This document shows, one piece after another, positions 1 through 11,180 of a DNA stretch of 64,000 bases; within the stretch, counting starts at the first letter, position 1; each line of letters begins with the position of its first letter. Below the pieces are notes generated by a model, which was not told where the DNA came from, searched no databases, and saw only the letters and a program-made list of their open reading frames with translations. A program made the translations under genes and the position numbers. This DNA comes from Sthenelais limicola (Eukaryota > Annelida > Polychaeta > Phyllodocida > Sigalionidae). The stretch is taken from contig OW804099.1 in assembly GCA_942159475.1 (NCBI GenBank), positions 11,109,146-11,173,145 on the forward strand, given 5' to 3'.

Positions 1-1358
1 GGATGCAAGTTCGGGTATTCAAAATTGACGGAAAAGTTTCTGAGATAAAAATATGCTGTAAAAAGTGCTTACAACTGAAATGAGTTTGAAATGAGTTTGA
101 AATGAATGTGAGCTTAATAGAGCTAGCTAAACAAGTTGATAGGCAGGCACTGAGCAGCTGCCGCCACTCATCTACCCTCTTCCGGGCTGTCGGCCCCAGC
201 TTCCAGTAGTGGTGTACGGTGAGTCCCCTCCGCTAAACGGAATTCCGCTAAAGTCCCGATGCTATCACTGCCCCGAGTTGCTAGCGAAACCTTAGCTGAC
301 CAGGGAATGGCACAGGCCACCGCTGGCACATAGCTCTCCCGTATATATCAATGTAAGATTTGGGTCAACTCTGGGGTAGATGGACACACTATAAGCCAGT
401 CCCTTAACGATCCACCTTTTTAAAGTGGCTAAGATCACTGAGAATAAAATCGGGATTTGTGAAAAATATAACATGAATTGGGTTTAAGCTATGCCAGGTG
501 TTGTCAAACATATTTCAAATTTTTTCAAACTATCCTGGGCTGCTTTTTATTACGATTAGTTAATGGAGATGAGTACGGTGAAGGCCTGACATGGTTTCAT
601 TTTGAAACGGCGGTAACTGGGTGAGAACGACGCACTGACACAGGACGTCACAAAAATTTACGCGAAATGCCGCGGCAGAAACCTTGCTTATATCTGTGTG
701 TTGCCTCTGTTTAAGCCTATATAAACTTCTATAAAATACTTCCAATATACAGATTTTCGGTAAGAAATGCATCCCACAGGCTTTGTGCACATCAAATATG
801 CATTATATATGCATCCAGTGAGAGAGAGTAGTTACGGTATATAGCTTTGTTTACATAATGACGTTCCCTCTGAAAATGCGTCAATGACGGCCGCCACGGA
901 ATGTGTGTGCGTCATTGGTACTTGCCTAACAACCGCGCTGTACCCCGATCATTTTGGTCTGGCAGACCAATATAATTTTCAACAGGAAGATTCGAAAAAT
1001 ACCCAAGAAATATGCATTTATATGATCAAATCAGGAAAGCCATGGGTAAAGGAGGTTCTATTGTACTGAATTTCTGTAATTTTGACAAAAAGGTTTCATA
1101 GGTAATTTGGGAGAAATATGGGAAATTACTATACAGATTTTGGTAATGAGAAGATTGAAGGAAATCCGTCAACTGACGGACAACTTGCATCCCTGTATCA
1201 TGTTTCCTCTCCCCATCACTGACCAATGTCGTTAGTGTTAATATTAAGTGATCTGTTGTTGATACATGTATGTGGTTGGTGTTGCATATTTAAGCTTACA
1301 CTCAATTCCCACACAAAATTCTGATCACAACCAGTTAGAGCATCACAATGGGTAAGTC
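1..1358. other. No gene recognised upstream of the 23-bp minisatellite
   Basis: Only short open frames without recognisable domains occur here. I see no RNA gene or clear element ends. The base composition is ordinary AT-rich intergenic DNA. Confidence 0.5.
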
Positions 1359-4300
1359 ATTGAAGAACCTCTGTAATTAACACTGAAGTACCTCTGCAAT
1401 AACCCCTGAGGTACCTCTGTAGTAACCCCTGAATTACCTCTGTAATAACCTCTGTAACAACCCCTGAAGTACCTCTGTAACAACCCCTGAAGTACCTCGG
1501 TAACTACCCCTGAAGAACCTCTGTAGCAACCCCTGAAGTACCTCTGTAACAACCCCTGAAGTACCTCTGTAATAACCCCTGAAGTACCTCTGTAACAACC
1601 CCTGAAGTACCTCTGTAACAACCCCTGAAGTACCTCTGTAACAACCCCTGAAGTACCTCTGTAACAACCCATGAAGTACCTCTGTAACAACCCCTGAAGT
1701 ACCTCTGTAACAACCCCTGAAGTACCTCTGTAACAACCCCTGAAGTACCTCTGTAACAACCCCTGAAGAACCTCTGTAACAACCCCTGAAATACCTCTGT
1801 AACAACCCCTGAAGTACCTCTGTAACAACCCCTGAAGAACCTCTGTAACAACCCCTGAAGTACCTCTGTAACAACCCCTGAAGTACCTCTGTAACAACCC
1901 CTGAAGTACCTCTGTAACAACCCCTGAAGTACCTCTGTAACAACCCCTGAAGTACCTCTGTAACAACCCCTGAAGTACCTCTGTAACAACCCCTGAAGTA
2001 CCTCTGTAACAACCCCTGAAGAACCTCTGTAACAACCCCTGAAGTACCTCTGTAACAACCCCTGAAGAACCTCTGTAATAACCCCTGAAGTACCTCTGTA
2101 AGAACCCCTGAAGTACCTCTGTAACTACCCCTGAAGTACCTCTGTAACTACCCCTGAAGTACCTCTGTAATAAACCCTGAAGTACCTCTGTAACTACCCC
2201 TGAAGTACCTCTGTAATAACCCCTGAAGTACCTCTGTAATAACCCCTGAAGTACCTCTGTAACAACCCCTGAAGTACCTCTGTAACAACCCCTGAAGTAC
2301 CTCTGTAACAACCCCTGAAGTACCTCTGTAATTAACCCTGAAGTACCTCTGTAACAACCCCTGAAGTACCTCTGTAACAACCCCTGAAGTACCTCTGTAA
2401 TAAACCCTGAAGTACCTCTGTAACAACCCCTGAAGTACCTCTGTAATTAACCCTGAAGTACCTCTGTAACAACCCCTGAAGTACCTCTGTAATAACCCCT
2501 GAAGTACCTCTGTAACAACCCCTGAAGTACCTCTGTAACAACCCCTGAAGTACCTCTGTAATAAACCCTGAAGTACCTCTGTAACAACCCCTGAAGTACC
2601 TCTGTAACAACCCCTGAAGTACCTCTGTAACAACCCCTGAAGTACCTCTGTAACAACCCCTGAAGTACCTCTGTAACAACCCCTGAAGTACCTCTGTAAT
2701 AACCCCTGAAGAACCTCTGTAATAACCCCTGAAGTACCTCTGTAAGAACCCCTGAAGTACCTCTGTAACTACCCCTGAAGTACCTCTGTAACTACCCCTG
2801 AAGTACCTCTGTAATAACCCCTGAAGTACCTCTGTAATAACCCCTGAAGTACCTCTGTAACAACCCCTGAAGTACCTCTGTAACAACCCCTGAAGTACCT
2901 CTGTAACAACCCCTGAAGTACCTCTGTAATTAACCCTGAAGTACCTCTGTAACAACCCCTGAAGTACCTCTGTAACAACCCCTGAAGTACCTCTGTAATA
3001 AACCCTGAAGTACCTCTGTAACAACCCCTGAAGTACCTCTGTAATTAACCCTGAAGTACCTCTGTAACAACCCCTGAAGTACCTCTGTAATAACCCCTGA
3101 AGTACCTCTGTAACAACCCCTGAAGTACCTCTGTAACAACCCCTGAAGTACCTCTGTAATAAACCCTGAAGTACCTCTGTAACAACCCCTGAAGTACCTC
3201 TGTAACAACCCCTGAAGTACCTCTGTAACAACCCCTGAAGTACCTCTGTAACAACCCCTGAAGTACCTCTGTAACAACCCCTGAAGTACCTCTGTAATAA
3301 CCCCTGAAGAACCTCTGTAATAACCCCTGAAGTACCTCTGTAAGAACCCCTGAAGTACCTCTGTAACTACCCCTGAAGTACCTCTGTAACTACCCCTGAA
3401 GTACCTCTGTAATAAACCCTGAAGTACCTCTGTAACTACCCCTGAAGTACCTCTGTAATAACCCCTGAAGTACCTCTGTAATAACCCCTGAAGTACCTCT
3501 GTAACAACCCCTGAAGTACCTCTGTAACAACCCCTGAAGTACCTCTGTAACAACCCCTGAAGTACCTCTGTAATTAACCCTGAAGTACCTCTGTAACAAC
3601 CCCTGAAGTACCTCTGTAACAACCCCTGAAGTACCTCTGTAATAAACCCTGAAGTACCTCTGTAACAACCCCTGAAGTACCTCTGTAATTAACCCTGAAG
3701 TACCTCTGTAACAACCCCTGAAGTACCTCTGTAATAACCCCTGAAGTACCTCTGTAACAACCCCTGAAGTACCTCTGTAACAACCCCTGAAGTACCTCTG
3801 TAACAACCCCTGAAGTACCTCTGTAATAAACCCTGAAGTACCTCTGTAACAACCCCTGAAGTACCTCTGTAATTAACCCTGAAGTACCTCTGTAACATCC
3901 CCTGAAGTACCTCTGTAATTAACCCTGAAGTACCTCTGTAACAACCCCTGAAGTACCTCTGTAATAACCCCTGAAGTACCTCTGTAACAACCCCTGAAGT
4001 ACCTCTGTAACAACCCCTGAAGTACCTCTGTAATTACCCCTGAAGTACCTCTGTAACAACCCCTGAAGTAATTCTGTAACAACCCCTGAAGTACCTCTGT
4101 GCCAACCCTGAAGTACCTCTGTAACAACCCCTGGAGTACCTCTGTAACAACCCCTGGAGTACCTCTGTAACAACCCCTGGAGTACCTCTGTAACAACCCC
4201 TGGAGTACCTCTGTAACAACCCCTGGAGTACCTCTGTAACAATCCCTGGAGTACCTCTGTAACAACCCCTGGAGTACCTCTGTAACAACCCCTGGAGTAC

Positions 4301-4645
4301 CTCTGTAACAACCCCTGGAGTACCTCTGTAACAACCCCTGGAGTACCTCTGTAACAACCCCTGGAGTACCTCTGTAACTAACCCTGAAGTACCTCTGTAA
4401 CAACCCCTGAAGTACCTCTGTAATTAACCCCGAAGTACCTCTGTAACAACCCCTGAAGTACCTCTGTAACAACCCCTGAAGTACCTCTGTAACAACCCCT
4501 GAAGTACCTCTGTAACAACCCCTGAAGTACCTCTGTAACTACCCCTGAAGTACCTCTGTAACAACCCCTGGAGTGTGTTGCATAATGATAAATAAATTAT
4601 CATCATTATGCAACACACTCCTGAAGTATCTCTGTAATAAACCCT
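1359..4645. repeat. 23-bp minisatellite, about 140 copies
   Basis: The unit is close to CCCTGAAGTACCTCTGTAAC plus AAC, period 23 bp. Variants (AATAAC, AATTAA, AACTAC, GAAGAA, CTGGAG) recur in the same order in blocks about 600-645 bp apart: the GAAGAAC variant lies at about 2064, 2708 and 3306, spacings of 28 and 26 units. This gives a higher-order structure. A CTGGAG subfamily occupies about 4130-4370. Because 23 is not a multiple of 3 and the minus-strand unit lacks stops, all three minus frames are open and encode the same 23-residue cycle. Those long frames are a by-product of the repeat rather than evidence of genes. Confidence 0.97.
4571..4620. mobile_element. 50-bp perfect hairpin inserted in the minisatellite
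   Basis: Arms of 19 bp, GAGTGTGTTGCATAATGAT (4571-4589) and its exact reverse complement (4602-4620), flank a 12-bp AT-rich loop. The insertion splits one 23-bp unit, and CTG sits on both sides (4568-4570 and 4621-4623), as a 3-bp target duplication would. It may be a tiny MITE or a hairpin captured during break repair. Confidence 0.6.
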
Positions 4646-6647
4646 AAGCTTATTTTTGTACCAATTTGTAACTATTTGCATATTGGTGTAAAAGATTGAA
4701 AAACGAAATAATAAGGGATGTAAAAGAATATTTCCTTACTAAGGATTAAAGATCTATAAACACCAGAAACTTTATTGAAGGAAGGAAAATACTAAAACAA
4801 ACTATTCCAAAATCAGAACAAATCAGGAAATCAATCTACAATAGAATCACCACAAGTTGAACAGGTTGCCTACGGTGGCCCAGCATACCCTAGATTATAA
4901 GACCTTTAAATACAACACAACAGTCGCAAGTTTAAGCCCAAACTTTTAACTCCGTGTGAGTGAAAAGGGGATTCCCCTTTTTCCCCTGACAGTTTTACGA
5001 GCCTCTCGGCAGAAACTTATGGTCGCTGGGTATCTGATAATGACTCAAACTTGTGACCCGGTTCCTTTGATTTTCCTGAGAATAGAAAGCTGGCCAGAGA
5101 CATTCAAGACAGCTCTCGCACTGGTGTTACACCCAAGACTGTAACTGGAGTTACAGATGTACAAGATGGCCACTGGCTAGGTTCAGTCAGTATAGAAAAT
5201 GTTGGATTTTGACTGTTAAAGGGTATTTTCTGACTGTCATGTATTGTGTGAGATGCTAATGGGCAAACTAAATAATGAGGATAATTTCTAAAATATATCA
5301 AGATAAAATTTTTGTGTAATAACACCAGGGTTTCGTCATTTGATTCCTGCCCAACATGGTTATTTTTCCTTTCTTATTGAGTTTGGTCGAGTGGGCCAAA
5401 AAGAGTGCCCAGTCTAGGCCCAAAGTTGAGTGAGTCCCTTCAAACTAAGGGAAAGCTCTCGCCTTAAACTGCAAAGTGCCATTATAATTCTTTACTTCAG
5501 GACAGACTTCTTCTTTGGGGGATATCGATTTCTGCCATTTCGGATTAAACATACACTTTATTCCAATACCATAAAAGAGTTCCAAAGTGACTATGAGTGC
5601 CTACAAGATGTTGGGACTGGAAAGGAATATGCATGTATCCTACCTTAGAGTAATATTACTCTAAGATCCTACATATAATTATTAGCCTACACCAGTTATT
5701 ATAATAAACTGTCACGGTAGTGCACCACAAATTCTCACCTGTACATGTGCAGTTACATTCTTTTGATTCAGGTCCAAACTATCCTTAAACCTAGTAAACC
5801 TTCTAAGTTAATACAATCCTTCCCATTATGTTGGTTTCAAAACAACTAGAAAATGAGTATTTTACAAATAACATCACCAACCCTCGACAGCTGATAACAA
5901 CAGCACACATTAGGAGGTAACATAATCTACCACTGACATTCCAACAAAACCACAATGACCATCGGCGCCCCCTAAGTCATAAATCCTGCATACACTGGAA
6001 GAGTCTCATATTCGGGTAGTTGGGGATGCGAGTAAGACTGACAAGAACAGTTTACATGTGGCAGGATGACTATTTTATTTAAATGATATATGTATTATTA
6101 CATGATCTTTTATACCCCCAAACAAGACTAATGATCATCGAGTGAAACCATTTTTGTTAAATTTAAGGCACACATATTGTATATTTAATTGTAAAGGAAA
6201 ACTACCACAGTCCATCTGTAGAGAATCATGGACAGTCAATGAGTGAGATGGCATTGTTACTCTACACACAAACAATGTAAGAACCACCAAAGGAGCTGGA
6301 ATCCTCCTGCACGCTGAAGCGCTCCTTTGATTGGCTAGAATATTAGCAATACAAGTTTTCAAATATCAAATCTAAACCCAAATCAAATCTAATCTGAAGA
6401 AATATTTACATATAAATAACTTCATTTCACATTATACATTTACATTCAAAGGGTGTTGGGTTTCGGTTCAGTTTATTGGGGTCCGACGTTTCGGGCACAT
6501 TTGCCTTTTTTCAAGGATCACATTCTAACTATAACAATATGAAACATGCTGGTCCTTTCAGCACCTGTTGTAGATGCTAATCTTCCAAGGGACCCTTCAT
6601 GAGTCTTATGTGAGATATACGATGGGATATGTGTATAATATGTATGT
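4646..6647. other. Intergenic, no gene recognised
   Basis: Short open frames only, none resembling a known domain. The stretch 6455-6530 (GTTTCGGTTCAGTTTATTGG) is simple unique-looking sequence that I cannot classify. Confidence 0.4.
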
Positions 6648-6882
6648 GGGTCAGATTTTCAGAAAATGTACAATTCGCCTTCACCAATCCTCTCCAATAG
6701 CCCACATTTAAGACAAAAATGAGCATCAAAATGCAGTTTAATATAACAGAACTGATACTTTAAATCAATGTGATACCAAATATACTCAGATATTCCCGGT
6801 ATTCTTCATTTTTCAGCCAAATTGAGCACAATTTAATGAATGTGTAGAGCTGCCAATTGTACATTTTCTGAAAATCTGACCC
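6648..6882. mobile_element. MITE, GGGTCAGATTTTC family, complete copy
   Basis: It begins GGGTCAGATTTTCAGAAAAT and ends with the inverted counterpart ATTTTCTGAAAATCTGACCC, so the terminal inverted repeat is about 28 bp and the length about 235 bp. The interior is AT-rich and non-coding. Related copies or fragments lie at 12374, 12615, 23764, 28823 and 54515 in this window. Confidence 0.8.
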
Positions 6883-7405
6883 ATGTATATTACTTAGACA
6901 CAGCAGTGGACAGAAAACCATGGAATTCATTAATAAATATATACCCATGAGCCCATGTCTAGGTTAAAATTGATTTACGAAATGACTATGTATCTTCATT
7001 GTACTTGACTACCTGCGAAATGATTTGTCCTATTGATTTGTTGTATAAACATTCTAAATAATAAAAAAAAAAAAAAGAAAAAAATTATGCTCATGCCGGG
7101 ACTGACTGGAAGAGGAAATCATGTGCTGAGGTCAGCAGAGTTCAAACGCATTCCCCACAAAATTTGAAAGACTGCTCACTACTATTTGAGTTTGCCAGTG
7201 AGGGCCAAGGCATGTCCGAGACGAGTTGGGAAGGAAATAAGAGTTTGCAAAATAATTGTGTATGTCCCTGCATTTCATCATCAACTGCCAGGACTGTGAG
7301 TATAGGCATTTATCACCATCTTGTCTTGGTTATAAAGAAGGAACTTCTCATGTCAAAGTCTAATGTGAGCCATACAATATATGTTATATGATCATTCCTT
7401 TGTGT
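6883..7405. other. Gene A 3' flank, no feature beyond an A-run
   Basis: An A-rich run lies at about 7063-7083. The short plus-strand frame at 7164-7391 has no recognisable domain. Nothing else is supported. Confidence 0.4.
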
Positions 7406-7650
7406 CTGACTGAGTGCTTGCTTCACTGTGTTTCCTCATGTGGTGTGTAAGGTTCTGACTGAGTGCTTGCTTGCTTGTGCCTCTTCATGTGGTGTGTAAG
7501 GTTCTGACTGAGTGCTTGCTTCACTGTGTTTCCTCATGTGGTATGTAAGGTTCTGACTGAGTGCTTGCTTCACTGTGACTCCTCATGTGGTGTGTAAGGT
7601 TCTGACTGAGTGCTTGCTTCACTGTGTTTCCTCATGTGGTGTGTAAGGTT
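7406..7650. repeat. 49-bp tandem repeat of the 3' coding end of gene A
   Basis: Five units start with CTGACTGAGTGCTTGCTT at 7406, 7455, 7504, 7553 and 7602, an exact 49-bp period. On the minus strand the unit encodes the end of the last zinc finger and the tail ([17 protein letters not shown]), so the final part of the coding region was duplicated in tandem. Since 49 is not a multiple of 3, reading passes into a second frame in the next unit and stops at 7570. The units beyond the stop are non-coding copies. Confidence 0.9.
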
Positions 7651-8910
7651 ATCCCTGCTAATGGCTATAAATGAGCAAACTTTACACTTGAAAGGAGTGT
7701 GTGAGTTTGTCTTCATGTGGTACCTCAGGTTTACAGAGTGTGCTGCCCTAAAGTCGCACTCAGTACATGCATATGGTTTTTCTCCCGTGTGTTTGCGCAT
7801 GTGCGCCCTTAGGTTGTCAACCTTTGTTGTACTATAGTCACAGTTAGTACATTTATATGGCTTTTCTCCAGTATGAGTTCTCATGTGTCTCCTCAGGTTG
7901 TCAGCCCGTGCTGCCCTATAATCACACTCAGTACATATGAATTGTTTTTCTATAGTATGTGTTGTCATGTGTCTCCTCAGGCCTCCAGCATGTGCTGCCC
8001 TATAGTCACACTCAGTACATCTATGAGGCTTTTCTCCAGTGTGAGTTCTCATGTGTTTTTTCAGTTTGCCAGCCTCTGCTGTCCTATATCCACATTCCTC
8101 ACATAAATAAGGCTTTTCCCCAGTATGTGTTCTCATGTGAATCGTCAGTTTTCCAGCATGCGGTGCCCTATAGTCACACTCTGTACATTTATGAGGCTTT
8201 TCTCCAGTATGTTTCTTCATGTGGTTTTTCAGGGGTCCAGACTGTGCTGCCTGATAGTCACACTCAGTACATTTATAGGGCTTCTCCCCAGTATGTGTTC
8301 TCATGTGTATAGTCAGGCTTCCAGCATGTGCTCCCTTATAGTCACACTCTGTACATTTATGAGGCTTTTCACCCGTATGTTTCTTCATGTGTCTTTTCAG
8401 GCTTCCAGCATGTGGTGTCCTATAGTCACACTCTGTACATTTATGAGGCTTTGCTCCAGTATGTTTCTTCATGTGTATCCTCAGGCTTCCATGCTGTGTT
8501 GCCCTATAGTCACACAAAGTACATTTATGAGGCTTTTCCCCAGTAAGCATGTTTCTCCTCAAGTGTCCAGCCCATGCTGCACTATGATCAGATGTCTGAC
8601 ATTTTTCAGCACTGTGTGTGAGCAAATGTGTCTCTAAAAATCTAGTCTCTGTAAACCCTTGGACACACAGACTACACCTGTGTAGTTTCTCCCCTGTATA
8701 AGTCACACTGTGATGCATCATGCCTTCTGACATCAGTAGAGAAGGTGCACTAGTCACACTTGTAGCATTTGCTGCCTGTCGTGTCTCCCCTGTATGAGTC
8801 AGACTGTGATGCATCATGCCTTCTGACATCAGTAGAGAAGGTGCACTAGTCACACTTGTAGCATTTGCTGCCTGTCCTGTCTCCCCTGTATGAGTCACAC
8901 TGTGATGCAT
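7570..8910 (-). CDS. Zinc-finger gene A: repeat N-terminus plus about 12 C2H2 fingers
   Basis: Predicted nuclear DNA-binding protein of 446 residues. It starts with two and a half copies of a 32-residue repeat ([16 protein letters not shown]...APSLLMSEG). A [12 protein letters not shown] finger follows (about residues 80-105), then a collapsed finger ([18 protein letters not shown], cysteine pair and histidines lost), then about 11 CTECDY...HMRTH fingers joined by TGEKP linkers. The last-but-one finger ends HMKTNSH, an altered histidine spacing. The ATG at 8908-8910 is the first in frame, but the frame is open back to a splice acceptor (TTTGCAG, exon edge about 8962), so an upstream exon may supply the real start. 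The C-terminus ([10 protein letters not shown]) is a frameshifted copy of a 49-bp repeat. No effector domain is visible. Confidence 0.85.
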   Translation of the reverse strand: MHHSVTHTGETGQAANATSVTSAPSLLMSEGMMHHSLTHTGETRQAANATSVTSAPSLLMSEGMMHHSVTYTGEKLHRCSLCVQGFTETRFLETHLLTHSAEKCQTSDHSAAWAGHLRRNMLTGEKPHKCTLCDYRATQHGSLRIHMKKHTGAKPHKCTECDYRTPHAGSLKRHMKKHTGEKPHKCTECDYKGAHAGSLTIHMRTHTGEKPYKCTECDYQAAQSGPLKNHMKKHTGEKPHKCTECDYRAPHAGKLTIHMRTHTGEKPYLCEECGYRTAEAGKLKKHMRTHTGEKPHRCTECDYRAAHAGGLRRHMTTHTIEKQFICTECDYRAARADNLRRHMRTHTGEKPYKCTNCDYSTTKVDNLRAHMRKHTGEKPYACTECDFRAAHSVNLRYHMKTNSHTPFKCKVCSFIAISRDNLTHHMRKHSEASTQSEPYTPHEESQ

Positions 8911-8962
8911 CCTGTCTCCAAGATAACATTTGATTATGAATGCACGTCTCTCACCTCCAGAT

Positions 8963-8975
8963 CTGCAAATATGTA
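8963..8975 (-). promoter_or_regulatory. Splice acceptor of the gene A zinc-finger exon
   Basis: Minus strand reads ATATTTGCAG followed by ATCTGGAGGTG. The exon from 8962 is open through to the ATG at 8910, and TTCATAATCAAA...GGAGACAGG there aligns with the exon start of genes B and C. Confidence 0.55.
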
Positions 8976-9059
8976 AATATTATCACTGTAAATGACAGAA
9001 AAGATCACTAACAGTGCATTTGTCACAGTCTCACTGGTTGTAAGATTTTATAAATAATA

Positions 9060-9412
9060 CATTGGATGCTTTACGCCCTTATCAACACATTAAATATGGT
9101 TATATCAAGGGCAGGAGAGCTGAGAGGGAGTGAGTGAGTGAGATTGGTTGCTTTACGCCCTTATCAACAGTTTGAAGTGTTATATCACGGGTGGGAGAGC
9201 TGAGAGGGAGGGAGTGAGTGAGATTGGTTGCTTTACGCCCTTATCAACACATTGGAGCTTATATCAAGGGCGGGAGAGCTGAGAGGGAGGGAGTGAGTGA
9301 GATTGGTTTCTTTATGCCCTTATCAACACATTGGAGCTTATATCAAGGGCGGGAGAGCTGAGAGGGAGGGAGTGAGTGAGATTGGTTGCTTTATGCCCTT
9401 ATCAACACATTG
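9060..9412. repeat. 80-bp tandem repeat upstream of gene A, first block
   Basis: Units of 79-80 bp run GGTTGCTTTACGCCCTTATC, then a stretch ending in GGGCGGGAGAGCTGAGAGGG and GAGTGAGTGAGATT. Anchors at about 9141, 9221, 9300 and 9379 give the period. The array resumes at 10032 after an inserted element. Confidence 0.9.
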
Positions 9413-10031
9413 CCGGGTTCGCCAAATCGCCGTTTTTGCTGCCCGGGACAACCAAAACGTCAGTCCGGGCAACTAAGAAAAGACATGAGGTTGCCCGTTG
9501 GGCGACCAGCTTTCACCCACTGTTTTCTCAGTGCAGCAATAACCTAAGTCCTTGTACCATGTTTATGCTACAATTAGAGGTTCGCGCAGACAACTACAAC
9601 AAAGAAACATGCAGGTTTTGATTGGTTTGGTTTGGAGTTTATGAAATGGTATCAAGTTATGTCTGTGCCTGCAATGTCTACCAACCACCAGTCCTCCTTT
9701 TATGTAATACCAGTATACATCAATGGTATATGTTCGATTTTTCAATGCAGTTTTGTCATATTCTTAATATTTTTGATTCTTTCTAAAGTTCAAGTAGTGT
9801 AACACGTTGGCAAGATTGATGAATTTACTTAACATTTGGGGATTTGGAATTGTATAAAGTTTAAATGTCAAAATGATATAAGCTGTTTAAAAAGACATCA
9901 CCTGTTTCCTTGGTTTAAACTATTTTTTAACAAAAGATCACGGGCAACCATGTTTATTGGCTGGGCAACCAGCTTTTGGGTTCTGGTTGCCCACCGGGCA
10001 ACCACATTTCTGAACGATTTGGGATACCCTG
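9413..10031. mobile_element. 619-bp non-autonomous DNA transposon nested in the 80-bp array
   Basis: The insertion is flanked by ACATTG at 9407-9412 and 10032-10037, and uninterrupted units of the same array contain this sequence once (CAACACATTGGAG). Ends are CCGGGTTCGCCAAATCG and, inverted, CAGGGTATCCCAAATCG, a 17-bp imperfect terminal inverted repeat. Subterminal GGGCAACC-type motifs recur in both orientations. There is no coding capacity. Superfamily is undetermined; the 6-bp duplication does not match the usual hAT 8 bp. Confidence 0.75.
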
Positions 10032-10155
10032 ACATTGGAGATTATATCAAGGGCGGGAGAGCTGAGTGGGAGTGAGTGAATGAGATTGGTTCCTTTAAGC
10101 CCTTATCAACAGTTTGAAGTGTTATATCAAGGGCGGGAGAGCTGAGAGGGAGGCA
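10032..10155. repeat. 80-bp tandem repeat, second block
   Basis: The array continues with TTGGAGATTATATCAAGGGC and GGGCGGGAGAGCTGAG units and ends near 10155. It is the other half of the array cut by the 619-bp insertion. Confidence 0.85.
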
Positions 10156-10780
10156 GTTTATTATCATACCCAGGAAATAGAGATAGGGAAGAAGGGAGAG
10201 AGAGACAGAGAAAAGAGACAGAAAGGCACTTTAAGGTCTTACCCGGGACCATTGGTACAGGGCTCTGCCTACTAAACTCTAGTCTGGTAGGCTAAGGCAG
10301 CCGAGATAACAACCTAGTCAGAGCTACTAAGAAAGCTAAGTCAGAGTGAGATAAGAATCAAAGATCAAGCGGCCGAAGGTAGTTTACCGCTTTTTGAAAT
10401 AACTCATTTCAAAAAAACAATTTAAAAAATTAAATGATACTATTCAACCACAAACGGTTTTCCTGAGCCATTTACCAAACATGAAAGAAATAGCTTGAAA
10501 AGAAAGGAGTGTACCAGGTCACCAAAGAGAAAAAAAAAAAAAAAAAAAAAGCGCGCGAAAATAAAAGCAATCAAATAATGATGTTGTATAACCTATACAT
10601 TGCAATACATAATAAAGGATATGAAATTTAAGAAATAACACAGCGATGAAGCATTGAATTGAAAAATACTTTTATTTGTCTGAAATTCTGAATCGACAAA
10701 TGGGTAACCTGGCTTCTGGATGACATGCAGGTCTCTCAGCCGTTACCTTTATAGCAAAAAGATTGCTACATAGATTTCAC
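10156..10780. other. Intergenic, no gene; poly-A tract
   Basis: Purine-rich GAGAGAGACAGAG sequence, then AT-rich DNA with an A-run of over 20 at about 10530-10551 followed by GCGCGCG. The A-run could be a retroposon tail, but no element body is recognisable. Confidence 0.4.
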
Positions 10781-11180
10781 ATGATGTCACCCGGGTGGTT
10801 TGGAAACCCTACTGACTGCCATGTCATCACCCGGGTGGTTTGGAAACCCTACTGGCTGCCATGTCATCACCCGGGTGGCTGGGGAACCCTACTGGCCACC
10901 ATGTCATCACCAGGGTGGCTGGGGAACCCTACTGGCCACCATGTCATCACCCGGGTGGCTGGGGAACCCTACTGGCCCCCATGTCATCACCCGGGTGGCT
11001 GGGGAACCCTACTGGCCGTCATGTCATCACCCGGGTGTCTGGGGAACCCTACTGGCTGCCATGTCATCACCCGGGTGGCTGGGGAACCCTACTGGCTGCC
11101 ATGTCATCACCCGGGTGGTTTGGAAACCCTACTGGCCTCCATGTCATCACCCGGGTGGTTTGGAAACCCTACTGGCTGCC
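10781..11180. repeat. 40-bp minisatellite, exactly 10 copies
   Basis: Ten head-to-tail units of ATGTCATCACCCGGGTGGCT + GGGGAACCCTACTGGCTGCC occupy exactly 400 bp with no length change, only substitutions (GTTTGGAAA versus GCTGGGGAA). The unit has no stop in any plus frame, so three overlapping open frames of 128-166 residues arise. They cycle through one another and are unlikely to be genes. SmaI-like CCCGGG occurs in nearly every unit. Confidence 0.97.

Noticed and set aside
1343..4681. Many long minus-strand open frames (up to 345 residues)
   Set aside because: They are the three frames of one 23-bp repeat without stops; no independent coding evidence.
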